64,000 bases of DNA from Progne subis subis (lineage: Eukaryota; Chordata; Aves; Passeriformes; Hirundinidae): contig JAKJHU010000030.1 in assembly GCA_022316685.1 (NCBI GenBank), positions 18,002,893 through 18,066,892 on the forward strand. The letters are read 5' to 3'. Shown here piece after piece: positions 26,701 to 39,620 of the stretch (positions are counted from its first letter, which is position 1; each line of letters opens with the position of its first letter). Below the pieces are notes generated by a model, which saw nothing but the letters and a program-made list of their open reading frames with translations, did no database searches and was not told the origin of the DNA. The position numbers and the translations under genes are program-made.

Positions 26701-28991
26701 TCCAATCTTTTTTAACCTGGTGCTGGTTGCATACCTCTGAAAAAGAAGAGCTTTAATTGTCTCTTGGAAGAGCTGTTAACTTTTGCTCATTTTTAGTTTT
26801 TCTTAGATAAGATAAGACACCTACTGATTATATGTTTTTTGGCAGTAATAAAGGAAAGGACCTGAATGAATCATGGAGTTAAAACTCATCCATGAATCAC
26901 AATGTCTTAACTAGGAGTGAATCATGCCAGGATGAACCAGCTGTACTGAGTACCACCAGGCTCTTTGTCAGAGGGGCTCTCAAGAAACGTGTGCCATCTT
27001 GCTGTCCCCCCTGGGCAGCAGGGCCATGGCTGGATCTGCCAGCACTGCACAGGAGACACAGCACAGTGGGACATTTCCAAATCTGCCAGTGGCAAACTGC
27101 TGGAAGATGCTATGCAGAATAAACGTTAGATATGGCTCCTTGTATGGCATCTGAGAAGGATTCCTGAGAGCTGCAATTGTCTGAATCCCATATCCCAGCT
27201 GAGTTACTTGCAGCAGCCTCAAGGCCTACGAACATTGCTGGAATTCTGGACATCACTACTTGATCCTGCAAAGAGATACCCTGTATGATGGATTGTTTTG
27301 TCTGACAGTTTGCATGGTTCAGGCATAAAAAGGAGACTGAAAGCTTTCTGATAAGAGAGGATTAGCTTTTCTTCCACCCCTGTCCATCACCATAAGCAAG
27401 GCACATTGTGGATGGTTCCCATCTAGCTGCAGTTACCTGCCCTGTCTGCCTGGATATGGACAACACACAGTGTAGAACAAAGAAAGGCATACTGACTTTT
27501 CATGTCATTTTTCCAGCATTTGCTTCCAAGCTGGAAAGGCCCCAACAATGAACCACAGAGCCCAGCAAATCCCATAGGCTTTGCCAGGATACAGGAGTAG
27601 ATCCATCAGCTCTCTGAAGACAAGCTGTCATCCTGAAGTACACCTACCCTTCCAATGATGCATCTGTCAGACCTATGGACCAGCTGTGTCCAGGCCTAAC
27701 TCTATGAACACAGGTCCTTTTCACAGTGGATGAGAATGCCTTCTCCTTGCTGTGTCTCCCTTGACTCTCTCAGACAATATGAACACAGGAGCTTTCCGTG
27801 TCAGTGATTTGAATGGGGCAAATAAAGACTCAAAGCAAAAGAAAATAGCTCACTAGATGTGTCTGTTGCATATTTCGATAGAGTCATGGCATTGTGGCAA
27901 TAAATGGTTGGAAGTTAATGTCTCTTTACAAGCTTGGTAAAACAATTTTTTTAGTTGTGGTATATTTAAAATTGCTATCTCCTTTCATTCTGTAATATGA
28001 CATTATCATACTGCTGTGAGTAGTCTCTCAGCCCATTGCCTGTGTAGCCATGCCAGTCAAAAGAACAGCCTCCCCACAAGGGTTACATAACTTTTCATAC
28101 TTCTGCATAGACCCATCAAGGAGGAACATTCAGACAAAGCCATATAATGTACTGAGCACTCTCATTTTGTCCAATCCCATACACGGTGTCCAGAAACATT
28201 GAGATTTCAGGTCTAACCCTTCCTTTAAACCATTGGTTTTTGTGTATCTTTGCCTTCCTGGGCCTTTACCTCTGGCATGGTAAGATGCAGGCTCTTTCAA
28301 TAAGATCTCCTTTCTGAGTCTGCTTGGGATAGATCCACAATTAATTTCTCCCCTTTAGTCACTGCAGCTCATCCTTGCATCTTGCAGGCATCTGATAATC
28401 TTCCCTGTCATTTCCCACTGACCTCAGAGCAGAATTAGATGCAATTGAAGGGACATTTTGCCAAGGAGCTTCTGTTTTAAGGCTGTGAAAAGGGCAACAT
28501 CTCTAAGCTGCCTTTTGCAGCTTGCATCTGCTCTACTTGTTGGCCTTTGCAGCCGGTGAGCAGCTTGATCCAAAGCTTGTTTTAACCATATTACCAGCTG
28601 CTCTCTGACATGGCTCTGGTCTCTTGATTGTATTTGTATTTTGATTGTATTAATTTGTATGTCAGTGGCCATCACGTTTCTTTGATTTCTGTGAGAACCA
28701 GGACCACAGGAAGCCAGTGATACGTCCTATATTGCAGGTGGTTATCGGTAGAAGTTTAAGAAGATTTGCTTTAACATTCTTTTGCCTTTCCAAACCACTT
28801 TGCTTTCCATGCAGCTACAGTAATCTGCATTCCTGTTTTGACATTTCAATGTTGCCACTTTTTTCTGCATAAACCCCCCTGTTCTTGATTCTACCTTCAG
28901 AAGAACAACTCCAGGATGGGGGTTGAACCAAATTTGCCACTCCCACTTTCATGCACAGGATAATCGCTGAACAAATGGTATAAAAGCAACT

Positions 28992-29310
28992 TCAGGAATC
29001 ATAGAACCACAGAGTCATAGAAGTCAAGAAGAAATCCAGAAGCCAAGTAGACCCCTGCCATGCAGCTGGCAGATTCATGAGCCTGACATAATTTGTGACA
29101 GATGGATGAGATTTGTTATCTCATCCTAAAACCTTTTGGTGAGTTTAACCATCCTACGCAATATTTCTCGTAAAGGCTAATCTACGTGTCCCTTATTATA
29201 ATTTAAGGCAATACATTTTTCTGTTCCCAGGCAATACATTCCATTTCTCACCGAATCTGTAACACCCAGGTATGCTTCACAGACACTTCCAGAATTTCCC
29301 TCTCTGACAC
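28992..29310 (-). mobile_element. Eroded CR1 LINE 3' fragment
   Basis: The plus strand starts GGAATCATAGAACCACAGAG, the reverse of the ATTCTATG-type CR1 3' tail, and continues with blocks resembling reversed CR1 (CCAGAAGCCAAGTAGACCCC, then GCTAATCTACGTGTCCC and TTATAATTTAAGGC). Divergence is high, suggesting an old insertion. Confidence 0.55.
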
Positions 29311-30968
29311 TAGTCTTCTCTGAAACAGAATGAGTGTACAGAGTGTATCTGTTCTTTCCTGCTCTGCCCCAGCCTCTCTTGAGGACATCTTATCTTGAAT
29401 GTGTGCTACTCCTCATACATCTGAGCAGTTAATTTGTGCAGTTAATTGTACATCATTGCTTTCTTAGTTATTTCTCCCTGACCTACTTACTGTTAGGGTA
29501 AATCCTATCAACAGACTTACCTGAGGTGTGGGAACTGTAGCTGAGTCCTGGGAGACTGGCGGGGCCCTTTCCCAGGCTGGAGCAATGAACCAAAGATGAG
29601 ATGCTGCTGTTCTATGCTCTAACAACAGAGATGATGGTATAGATGTCTTCATATGTAAATTACAAAAAATGTTGAGTAATGTCTTGGTCCTTTGCACAGT
29701 TCTGTGATCACCTACAAGTGATATTAAAATTCATCTTTGTACATATTTAATGGTGCAGACCAGCCTCAAAACGGGTTTCAAAGTTCTTCATGGATCCATT
29801 CAGCAGAGAGGAGTAGGCAAGGAAATCCTGCTTTTATGGCACCATCATTCAGATGGACTGGTATCACCAACTTGAGGACTTTCTCCTGTTGTAATCTAGA
29901 TATGCACAAAGTAGATCCCAGTATCTACAAAGGTAGGAATAAATGAAACAGGCCAATGACCCTAAGGCCAAGCAGCTTTGCACCACTGTCATCCATGTGG
30001 ATAAAATCTCCATCACTACCAGAAGAATAAGATGGAGGCATCAGGTGAGGTGCCATTTGACCTGGGTCTGTGGCTGCCAGAACCATGCCCAGGCAGTGCT
30101 CGTTAGAGGCAGCTGGTACAGACCACAGGGTAATGATCAAACACAGGCCACTCCTGGCCATCACTTCAGCCAGTCCCAGTCTCTACATCTCACATTTGCT
30201 GAGATGTAGCTGGCAAGACCTTCAGGTCTACCTCAGGCTACCAAGGAATGCTGCCTCCTATTTACTGATGTGCTGCACCTTTCGATCAGTGAAATGTGTT
30301 ACAGCACTCAAGTTTAAATATCCATCTTCTGGAGAAAGGGAAAGAAGGTAAAAAATATCTATAAAAGCATGGATGAGCTAGAAGGTCGAAATTGCTTGTT
30401 ATAGGGCAAAAGACTGGCACTCTACACCAACTAAATCAATTTCCCAAGCCCACTCACTCTCTTCATCCTCTGCAGAGGTTTGTAGATAGTAAAATTTAGC
30501 TGCAAGACATTCTCTTGCAGGCTAGTCTTCATGATTAAATGAAATCATTCTTAGATTAAGAGTTAAGAAAAAAATTAGGATGAGTATCACCAGAGTAAAA
30601 ATGGAAACACAAGTTAAATTGTGAAATGAGTCATCTGGCAGAAACATGTAAACTAAAAACAACAGGCATCCCAGAATAGCTCCTCCTGAGATAAAACATT
30701 GTAGTGACTGAAATCTATACATGCAACTACTGGAATAAACTACAGGAGATCTGACAAATTTTGGCACATATTTGTACCAGATTTGTAAGCTTTAGAAGCA
30801 TTTTGGAAAATAAAAATCCAAATTTGGTGTAAAATGACAATATCCAAAGATTACCAAAAAAAAAAGCCAGAGAAAAGTTTCATAATTTATTTAGAACAAA
30901 GATGTTACAGATCAGACCACAGACAATATTTTGTCATGATTTAGCAAGTTATTTCCTCATCAGATAAA

Positions 30969-31012
30969 AACCACTGTAAAAAATTATAACAGATGTGACT
31001 TTTACAGTGGTT
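30969..31012. repeat. Short inverted repeat (hairpin)
   Basis: AACCACTGTAAAA (30969-30981) is perfectly complementary to TTTTACAGTGGTT (31000-31012), with an 18-nt loop. Confidence 0.75.
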
Positions 31013-31542
31013 AAAAACCCTTTAGCTATTCACCTTCATGGAATGAGCTTTTTCACTGACTGCTTGACAGGTATAGGTTATTGATGGATTATTCAGGAAA
31101 CTCTATCCAGGCAGATGCCATATGCCAGAAGAAGAACTAATTTCTACCCTTGCTGCTTGGCTTATCTCTCCTGTCACGTGTGAAATGTTGGCAATCCTCA
31201 ATAAGAATTGTTTATCTTCATAAAATTATGTAACTTTCTATAAATTTAGAATTAGCAACACAAAAACAAGTGCCCAAGCTAGTGCATTGCAATGGAACCC
31301 ACCATATGCTCCCTTTTACAGGCAAACTGCACAGCTGTGGATGCCTGTGCAACACTCAGCACAATATCAAACCTGTTTTGTCACAAAGTCTTTATTCCAC
31401 ATTTTTGGAAAGACTCAGCTTTCAGGTTATTAGATAGCCTTCCTTTTGCCACTGCTCTGAATCACTCCTGATCCATTAAATTACTACAAATTGCAAACAG
31501 ATAGTACTAATATTAGGCATGCCTGTTTCCAATTTAAAATTT

Positions 31543-31577
31543 AAAAACAAACAAACAAACAAAAAACAAACAAAAAA
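31543..31577. repeat. (CAAA)n microsatellite
   Basis: CAAA units with two longer A-runs. Confidence 0.85.
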
Positions 31578-34500
31578 CCCCCTGCCTCATGGTGGTGTGT
31601 TCCTAAACTTTCCAGCTAATACTCTGTAATAATTTTCCCCCATTCAAGGCGAGCAATTTCCATACCCACTTGGAGTCTTCTAGCTCAAATTTTTGAACAG
31701 AGATTTTTGTTGATGCAGTATCAGAAATCCACATTCCATAGCGTAGGACTGGGCTTCTTTGCTTTTGATGCCACAGTGTTTTATTCTCTATAAGAAATAA
31801 AAACATTCTTCTAACTGACATATATCAAATCTTAGAAAAAATATAGCCTACAATCTGCCAGGAGAGAGAAATCATCAACCAAATCAGTTCTGAGCATTGT
31901 CATTTTTATCAGAGAAAAAGTTTGTACATTTTATTTCCCCTCTGGAGGCTAGTACATATGAAAGATGAATTAGTTCAATAAAAACTTCAGGGGAGAAAAC
32001 TTGTTCTTTAGCTCAAATGTAAGATCCTGTGATTTTAAAAACCCCAAATAAAATTCTACTGATAGCTTAAGAGAGAAAAGTTACCAAAAAATAACCCAAG
32101 TTCAGAAAAAATACCTCAAATATGTCTTTAACTAATTCCCAAATCTTTCCTAGAAATGTAATTTATGAACTTTGGGAGGTTTTTTAATGTCTGAAGTCAT
32201 AGTATGAGCAGGTTCCCCCTTCCTGGCTGGCAGCAATGCTCATCTGGGCCTGTCTCTTGGTCATCTTCACAGAACATCTCTATGACTTAGCTTGTACAGA
32301 TAAATTTATATCCTTCAGAGCATGTGCCTCCAAGGGCCTGAATGTGTGTAAAACAGAATAATCTGTTAATACAGATTCATCTCCAGTTTGGGGCAGATTT
32401 CAACAGATTAAGCTCTGATTCCTGTGCCTGCAGGTTAGGTTATTAGTATTGTATTATCGGCACCCATGGTTCACACTGAAGGTTATCAACCTGTCTCTGT
32501 ATGCCTGCAAAAATTAGAGTTTGTTTTAGAAAACTTGGTGCCCTGCAAGACCTGTGTGTAACATGACTTCAGGCAGCACCCTGCCAGCACCACAGGAGCT
32601 CACCAAGCCCTGGGGTGTGCCAAGGAGGAAAGGGACAACCAAAATTAACCTTCAACAATGGGGGAAATCCAGCTTTTGTGAAGGTTTTATCAGTTTTGAA
32701 ATTCAACTTCTCTCCTAGGGAGAACTTTGACCTCCACCCCTTCTGATATGCTCGGTGACTGAGGTCTGTGGGGAGGGAAAGAGGTGTGAAAAGTCAAGGT
32801 ATTCATCATTCAGCAACATAAATGCTGCTTTCAAAATGGATTCATCATAGTTTTCCACTTCTGATATCATTGAACGTATACTTTAACGTTGGCACAGACT
32901 AAAGTTTATGAAGACAACACAGAATAATCTCAACTCATAGGAAAACACTAAAAAAGGTCCCTCGTGTCTTTAATTTCTATAAAATAACAAGAATCCCAGA
33001 AAGACCTGCTGATGTTTACATATAAGACCAACACTGGAATAAAGCCTACATGTAACAAAGCCATGGAATCTGGTCTTCCTTTGGTGAAACCACGATGAGT
33101 AAATGGGTGCTGGAGTTAATTCTTGCTTCTTCATGCTTCTTAACAGCTTCAGTGAAGAATGACACGTTCCCAGGGAAGACTTAGAGGAAGACTTAAGATC
33201 CTAAATAATGCTAAATATGATAGGTAGTCATATCATATTTACAGGATTCACTAGGCACAGGGTATGCCTGGAAATGTTATTGTCACATTTTTTATGCTTT
33301 GAAGAATTTCTCTCCGTCAAAGACTTCCTTTTATCCCACCTAAGAGTCCGTAATTACTGTCTCTTGCCAGCTTCAGTGACAAGGCCCTCTGATGCTGCAA
33401 TGCCAGGATATCCACTGGAAAGTGCTGTCTCCTACCCAATGCTTCTCTCTACCCTCATCTCTGCCTCAGCATCTTTGTACCTTGATTCAGCGGCTTTTAG
33501 ATGTTCCAATAGCAATAATGAGATGGTGCTCATATTTATTTTCTTCGTGCAGGATTAAGCCTTTGAAGAAATAATGCATTGTGGTATAGGAAAAATTTTG
33601 ATGTATTTTGACACACAGCAAGGGAATTTTTTCACTACTTTCATGTGCTTTATGACAGTTCCTGAGACATCAGTGTATCCTGGGAGTTGGAAACTGGCAT
33701 ATTGTGTGTGAGCCTTGAAAAAAGTTCCATTCATGGGCAAAAGGAAAATATTTTTTAAACCCCAAAACATAGAGTATATAATACAGGAATTTGATCTACA
33801 ACATTTAGATAGTGTTAACTCTCATTAAAAAAACCAGGGAATTTGAAGTAAGTCTCAGTGATCCGAAGACTCTTCTATAAAGGAAGACATTCATTACTGC
33901 TCTTAAGAAAAGCTGAAATGCTGGTTTCTTGGATTTGATTTAATATCCATCAATTAACTATCAGTTCTGTGTTTCAAATCTATGATAATACTGTTAAGGG
34001 AAGATCTCTCCTTATCTAGGTAAGACTCTCTACAAGGTCATTGTTTCAGCCACGTTTCTTGATTATTGTCATTAAAAATATCTCTTAATATGTATCCTAA
34101 AGTTTTCCCTTCATGGTTTCAGTCCACTACTTCTTATCACATCATCCACTGAGAATTATCTTCTTTATGTTTATTGTTACTCTGAAGCTATATATAAACT
34201 ATCCTTCCTGAATCTTCATTGTAATAAACTGTATAAATTCAGCTTCCTCCATGTCCCCACTTATGTGGGTTTTTTTGTGGTTTTTGGTTTTTTTTTTTTT
34301 CCTCTAATACTTTTATCTTTTCTGTCACCCTTTGTATTTCTTTGCCTCTCTGCTGCCATCCTAACTGGTGCCATTCTTTTGATGACAAAACCCATTTTTT
34401 AGCAATGACAGAAGAAAATGAAGAGGAAAGGGTATTTTTTTAAACTCTCCCTTTTTCCTTTACAAAGTCGGAAAGATTAAAGGTAAAATTCTCGAGTTCC

Positions 34501-35930
34501 ATTTTCAACCTGTGGTTTCTCCTATCTTTTGACCACCAGGAAAGATCATAAATTGCCCAAGAGTTATGGAGCTTATAACAGTTGTTGCTCTTTATAGGAG
34601 AACTGTTTCATATTCATTGCTTTCCCTTCCAGAACATTTCTTCAGGGACAATGGTATAAAATTTAACGACAAAAAAACCCACTGTGGGAAAAAATTGCAC
34701 AGTTCAGGGACACTTTTTTTAGCATATCCTTCAGAGATATGCCCAGCAAAGGTCTGTAGTAACTTAATGTTGCTGTTGTCAGAGATGTGTCTGCATATAA
34801 AAAGTGAAATGTTCTTTACAGAAGTGTGGCTTTGCAGCCACTCCTTTACACACGCAAAAATGCAAATTTATAGAAGGAGATGCAGATGGATCACTGATTC
34901 CAACATTACTCATGGAAGTTTAATTCCTAAGACTTTTGACTAAATTAATAAATATTGTACTTTTGTATGCATTTTCATGTCAGAATGAGCATCTTTGAGT
35001 CCTTTCCTCTTGCAATTTGCATTTTTATGTGAATTACTCACTAGCTTTGCCAGTATTTTTGTGTCCTGGTGCACTTAAGTCTCCTGAGGAAAATATTGAT
35101 ATCTGTCGTCTTTGTTTTGACCAAATCACAGTTGTTTCTTGGCAATATGACAAATATATATTATGTTTTCTTCTTCAGTCCAGAGTATTATGCTGTTAGG
35201 CATAAATATTTTTTAAGTTTTCCGTGCACTAAAAATTCTTTTGGAGAACCTGGGGGATTTTCTGCTGCTTTTGAGACCCTGCTGTCTGCTGGGGATGGGA
35301 ATCTGCTTTTATTCCAGGATTTGGGGTTTTTCTTCTCTTTTGCTGGCAAAGAATGTAAAACAGGAGAAGAAAAGAAGAAGCACCAGATAATTTATCTACT
35401 AGTCTTGTGCTATTCTTAGCTTCTGATTTCTCAAATCCATAAGAATAATCCATTTCTTACTGTTTATTCATATTCATGCTAAGTTCAAAAAGAAAATCGG
35501 AACTGAAAGAAATGGTGTTTCTTCACAATCCGTAATTCTTTCTCTCCCCTGTGTACTCACCAGGCTCCACAATTACATAATATTATGCTGTGTACTTTAT
35601 TTACTGTGTTCTCTGCAACAACTATCACTTTATCTGCAGAATTCATAAATGGGAGGCACCTAATATTGTCACATTGATAAATAAATACTAGTTAATCATT
35701 AGGTGAATTGGAAATCCATATCCCTTTACTAGGAAGGGGTTATCTGGTACATAGTATACTCATTTAGTATTGTATTATATAATTATATATTATATAATAA
35801 TTCAATATTGGATTGTGTACAACACTAAAATTGAAGAAGGGTTTAAGGCTTGGAGAAGACTGATTTTGGTTTTGCTGTATTATGTACTATTTTGTCTCAT
35901 TATCACAGGCACAAATCTCACAGCAGTAAA

Positions 35931-36130
35931 TCATGGAATCACAGAATACTTTGAGTTGGAAAGGATCTTAAAGATCACTCAATTCCAACTCCCCTGCCAT
36001 AGGCAGGGACACCTTCCACTAAACCAAATTGCTCAGATCCCTGTCCAACTCAGCCTTGAACATTTCCAGGTATGTGAGAACCACAACTTCTCTGGTCAAC
36101 CTGTTCCAGGGAATCTTTCCACCATGTCTG
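35931..36130 (-). mobile_element. CR1 LINE 3' fragment
   Basis: The plus strand reads as the reverse complement of a CR1 3' end: AATCATGGAATCACAGAAT, TTGGAAAGGATCTTAAAGAT, CCTGCCATAGGCAGGGACAC, TTCCACTAAACCA, CAACCTGTTCCAGGG. It is 5'-truncated after about 200 bp, as is typical of CR1. Confidence 0.9.
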
Positions 36131-36544
36131 TGTGATACAATGAAATTGTATTAAAAATGTGTAGCAGTGGGGGGGAAAAATGAGATTGAATCACCTGAGG
36201 GTAGACCCTGGTTCAGCACAGCCAAAAGCTTTGACTATTTATAACAGGGTGTTCAGATCTTCAGACATTTTGATGTTGTCTAGAACTGTGCTTTATCTGT
36301 TGCATTGCTAATACCAATCTGGAATGTACAGTTGACGGATTGTCTCTTAATTTCCTGTCATTAATATAACTTTAACCATTCTTGATCCTGATTTGAAATA
36401 AACCTCTTAAATTGAGTAGGATTCCCCTACAGCACTCACCATTACTCATTATATATTTCTAGGAATGAATACTAATTACTATGAGCTAAGTTAATTAAAT
36501 ACTTTGGTCTTTAGTCTGGCATGCTGTGGTTAACTCCAGAAGAA

Positions 36545-36775
36545 GGTAGAAGCAATTTTGACAAGAGGGAAATGGAACTTCTTTACTGTGTGGGTAAATG
36601 TGCACTGGAGCAGATTTTCCAGAGAGTGTGTGGGGTCTCCCTCACTGGAGATATTCCAGAATCAACTGGACACAATCCTATTCCATGTGCTCCAGGATGG
36701 GCCTGCTTGAGCAGGGAGGCTGGATCAGATTATTCCACTGTGGTCCTTCCAGCCTGACACATTCTGATTCTGAAA
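36545..36775 (+). mobile_element. CR1 LINE 3' fragment
   Basis: Sense CR1 motifs appear in order: ACTTCTTTACTGTGTGGG, GCACTGGAGCAGATTTTCCA, GGTCTCCCTCACTGGAGATA, ACTGGACACAATCC, CTGCTTGAGCAGGGAGGCTG, GTGGTCCTTCCAGCCTGAC, then a degenerate ATTCTG tail. It lies about 400 bp from the minus-strand copy at 35931, with the 5'-truncated ends facing each other. Confidence 0.88.
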
Positions 36776-37189
36776 ATACAAGCAAGGTGAGGAAATGTGC
36801 TTTGTGACACAAAGTTGTTATACAATTTTGTTATACAAAGTGTAGTATAACTCCTGGCTCAGTGAGGCTCTGGTGGTTTTGAGGATGTCCAGATGAACTG
36901 AAAAAAAACACTGAAATTGTATCATTTACTGACTACCCGCAATCCAGCCATCAATAGAGAGGGGGATAGAGAGCAAAGAAGAACAAAGAAGAGCTACTTT
37001 CATATTTTCTCTCCCTTTCTTTGATGTGCGCTAGTTAAGAATAAGAAAATTTATACATATTCATATTCTTATAGGTAATAGAAATATTCTCCTTAATCTT
37101 GGCAGTAACTGTTGTCCTGGGGATCTCAGTTGATGTAAAATGTTTCATTAACTCCAGATAAGTATGGAGACATTGAACTTCCCAGAAAC

Positions 37190-37230
37190 TTTTTTTTTTT
37201 TTTTTTTTTATTTTTTTTTTTTTTTTTTTT
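37190..37230. repeat. Poly(T) tract
   Basis: 20 T, one A, then 20 T. Confidence 0.9.
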
Positions 37231-38741
37231 AGGTTTTAAGGCGTTTTGTGATACATTTCACAGCAGGCAAGTATAAAACAAAACAACCAAGAACTACATT
37301 TTTGTTCAAATTATGACTGTGGGAAAATAACAAGTTGGCTTACTTTAATTTTTTTCTCAGCCCTCACTGAAGGGTTTGTTAAGATAGCACTCGATTGTCA
37401 GCAAGATGCCATAGAAATGAACATGGTCTGTGTGGCCTCAAGAAAGCAAATGGCTTCTATGCTTTGTTCTGAGAAATGCTGTCATTTGGATTTGAACCAA
37501 ATGGCTTCACTGGGAAAACACTGCTGCCTTCTGCCAGCAGGCTGCAAACAAATACCATGGCTGAAATTCATCTGAGTATGGAGAAAGATAATCTCTGTGC
37601 CTGTGTTCTTCTGAAAGCCTTAAACACAATTCTGAATAACCATTGCACTCTTCCCTCTCATTTAGTTCTGAATGCCTTTCTCAGTTCTTGGAACTATTAA
37701 TTGCAAGGGTAGATTTAATTGTAGCCCTGAGTGCATTCCAGATCCTTAGTGCTGTTTTTTGACTTGAAGAGCATAAAGCCTTTATGAACCCACAGCAGAT
37801 TGTGACTTTTGCTGCTTATACATGTACAGCAACAATAAACAGGCCACCAGATGGGAACACAAACCCTGTCAGTTGTGTTCCCACAGCACAGGAACCCAGA
37901 GAGAATACAAACACAGAGAGCTAGCTGATCACTCAGTGCTCTGCACTGCACCAAGGCAAAGGGTGGGAGGATGATCCCACTGATCCCACACATCTCCATG
38001 ACCACTGGGCCTGGAGCTGATGAGACTATGCCAGTAACTAGGAATGGATGTAAGAGCTCAGGCACATCCATGAACTGTCAAAATATTGAGCTTTGCAGAA
38101 ACTCTTCTCTTTTTCCTGAGGTTTAATTCTGATCTCAGTTTCAACAGTTCCACATCAACAGAAGCCCAGATTTACACCAATGATCAAGATTTAAAAGTCC
38201 ACCTTCTACCATATGCTCTGTTAAGTGAGAAAACAGGCTGACTGGCACTTTTATTACTCCATTCCCCATGTCTTGATGAAAAAATCCAACTCAGGTATCA
38301 TTCATGTGACAACATGATGGCAAAACACAGTGGAATTTCTCCACAACCACTCTTACTGAAAGAGAAAATGGGGATGGAAAGCAAAAATCTTCAATTTTGC
38401 AGAATGCCATTTTCAGTTCACCCTAGAATGTCATTACTATATAACAAATGTGAGCTGGCAAGCATCTGCTTCTTAGCAGAAAATTGAAGTATTTTCTTGG
38501 GGCTATGGATAGTTTAATATCTGTGAGAAATCAGCTGCAGGAGGTAGGGAAAAAGGAAAAAAATTGCTATAGAGCTCATGCAGAGAAGCAGATTTGTCTC
38601 TACCTGCTTAGAATTCAGAGCAGAACTGCTGCATTCTTACTAACACCTTGAGACATTACACCTCAGCAGTTTTGTTCCACGTCATGGGAATTTAGCCATC
38701 TAAAAATTAAGCTAAATTTGGTCATTCACCACCACCCCCTC

Positions 38742-38775
38742 TTTTTTTTTTTTTTCTTTTTTCTTTTTTCTTTTT
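38742..38775. repeat. T-rich tract
   Basis: T-runs interrupted by single C at near-regular spacing (TTTTTTC units). Confidence 0.85.
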
Positions 38776-39287
38776 GAGGAGAAGAAAATACAACCAATTA
38801 ACCTTCTTCTAAAGGGATCACACGAACATCTATGGATCAAGGAACACGAGGCAACATTAAAAAGTTAGATTGAGGCAACTATGGCAACAGGTCACATGAA
38901 TAAACAAGTCACGTGAACAGAATAGCATTTGATGGCCTGGAATAGAAAAAGGCATCTAGTGCCAGCATAGAGAGAGAGAGAACTAGTCTTCTTTGCCATG
39001 TTCTTAGACTATATAATAAGAAAGCATAAAGAGAAAGACAAGCAAAGGTAACCACAGAACTAGAATAAAAATGAGATCAATGAACCATTCCACACTTAAA
39101 AACTCTCACCCAAATGACTTTGGAACATTAAAAGCCATCAGTCTAAGCCTTGTGTTAATCTGCAATAAAAATAACTAAGACAGCTGTATCTGATCTGGGA
39201 ACAAAACTTTCCTTTTCCTTGTATTTGAGTCATTTACCAACACCACAAACCTTTGTACTGCAGAACTGGAAAGCTGCTAGAAGGTTT

Positions 39288-39620
39288 TCCCAGAGCCTTC
39301 TCTTCTCTAGGCTGAACAGCCCCCAGCTCTGTCACCCTGTCTTCATGTTTGAGGTGTTCTATCCCTCTGATCATCATTGTGGCCTCCTCTGGACTTGCTC
39401 CAAAAGGTTCACACTGTTTTTATGGGAAGATGGGGCCACTTTTCAAGCCTGTTGAGATCCCTGTGGATGGCACCCCTTCCCTCTAGCATGTCAAACAGAT
39501 CACACAACTTCGTGTAGTTTGGTAAACTTGCTGAGGGTGCACTCAAACACTCAGTCCCACTGCCCATGTTGCCATCAAAGATGAAAAACAGCACAGGTCC
39601 CATAGATGTAAAACGCATAC
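39288..39620 (-). mobile_element. CR1 LINE fragment
   Basis: The plus strand carries the reversed CR1 blocks AGCCTTCTCTTCTCTAGGCT, TGTGGCCTCCTCTGGAC, GAGATCCCTGTGGATGGCA, CTTGCTGAGGGTGCACTC and AACAGCACAGGTCCCATAGA. The 3' tail is missing at the left end. The right end fades into unique sequence. Confidence 0.85.

Larger units (their letters stand above)
19103..28991. other. Unique DNA with simple repeats, no gene seen
   Basis: No exon with a recognisable product was found. Open frames at 25656-26096 (minus) and 25885-26271 (plus) overlap on opposite strands, have no domain, and look like chance. Simple repeats are listed separately. A GAATAAACATCTCT stretch near 24017 could be a worn LTR poly(A) region, but no LTR boundaries are visible. 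Confidence 0.5.
29311..35930. other. Unique AT-rich DNA, no gene seen
   Basis: Contains a 13-bp stem hairpin (30969-31012), a CAAA-type repeat (31543-31577) and an AT-rich palindromic patch near 35770-35805. Open frames are short and unremarkable. Confidence 0.5.
36776..39287. other. Unique DNA with poly(T) tracts, no gene seen
   Basis: Holds T-tracts at 37190-37230 and 38742-38775. The frame 37715-38071 (minus) is Cys-rich by composition with no recognisable fold. Confidence 0.5.
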
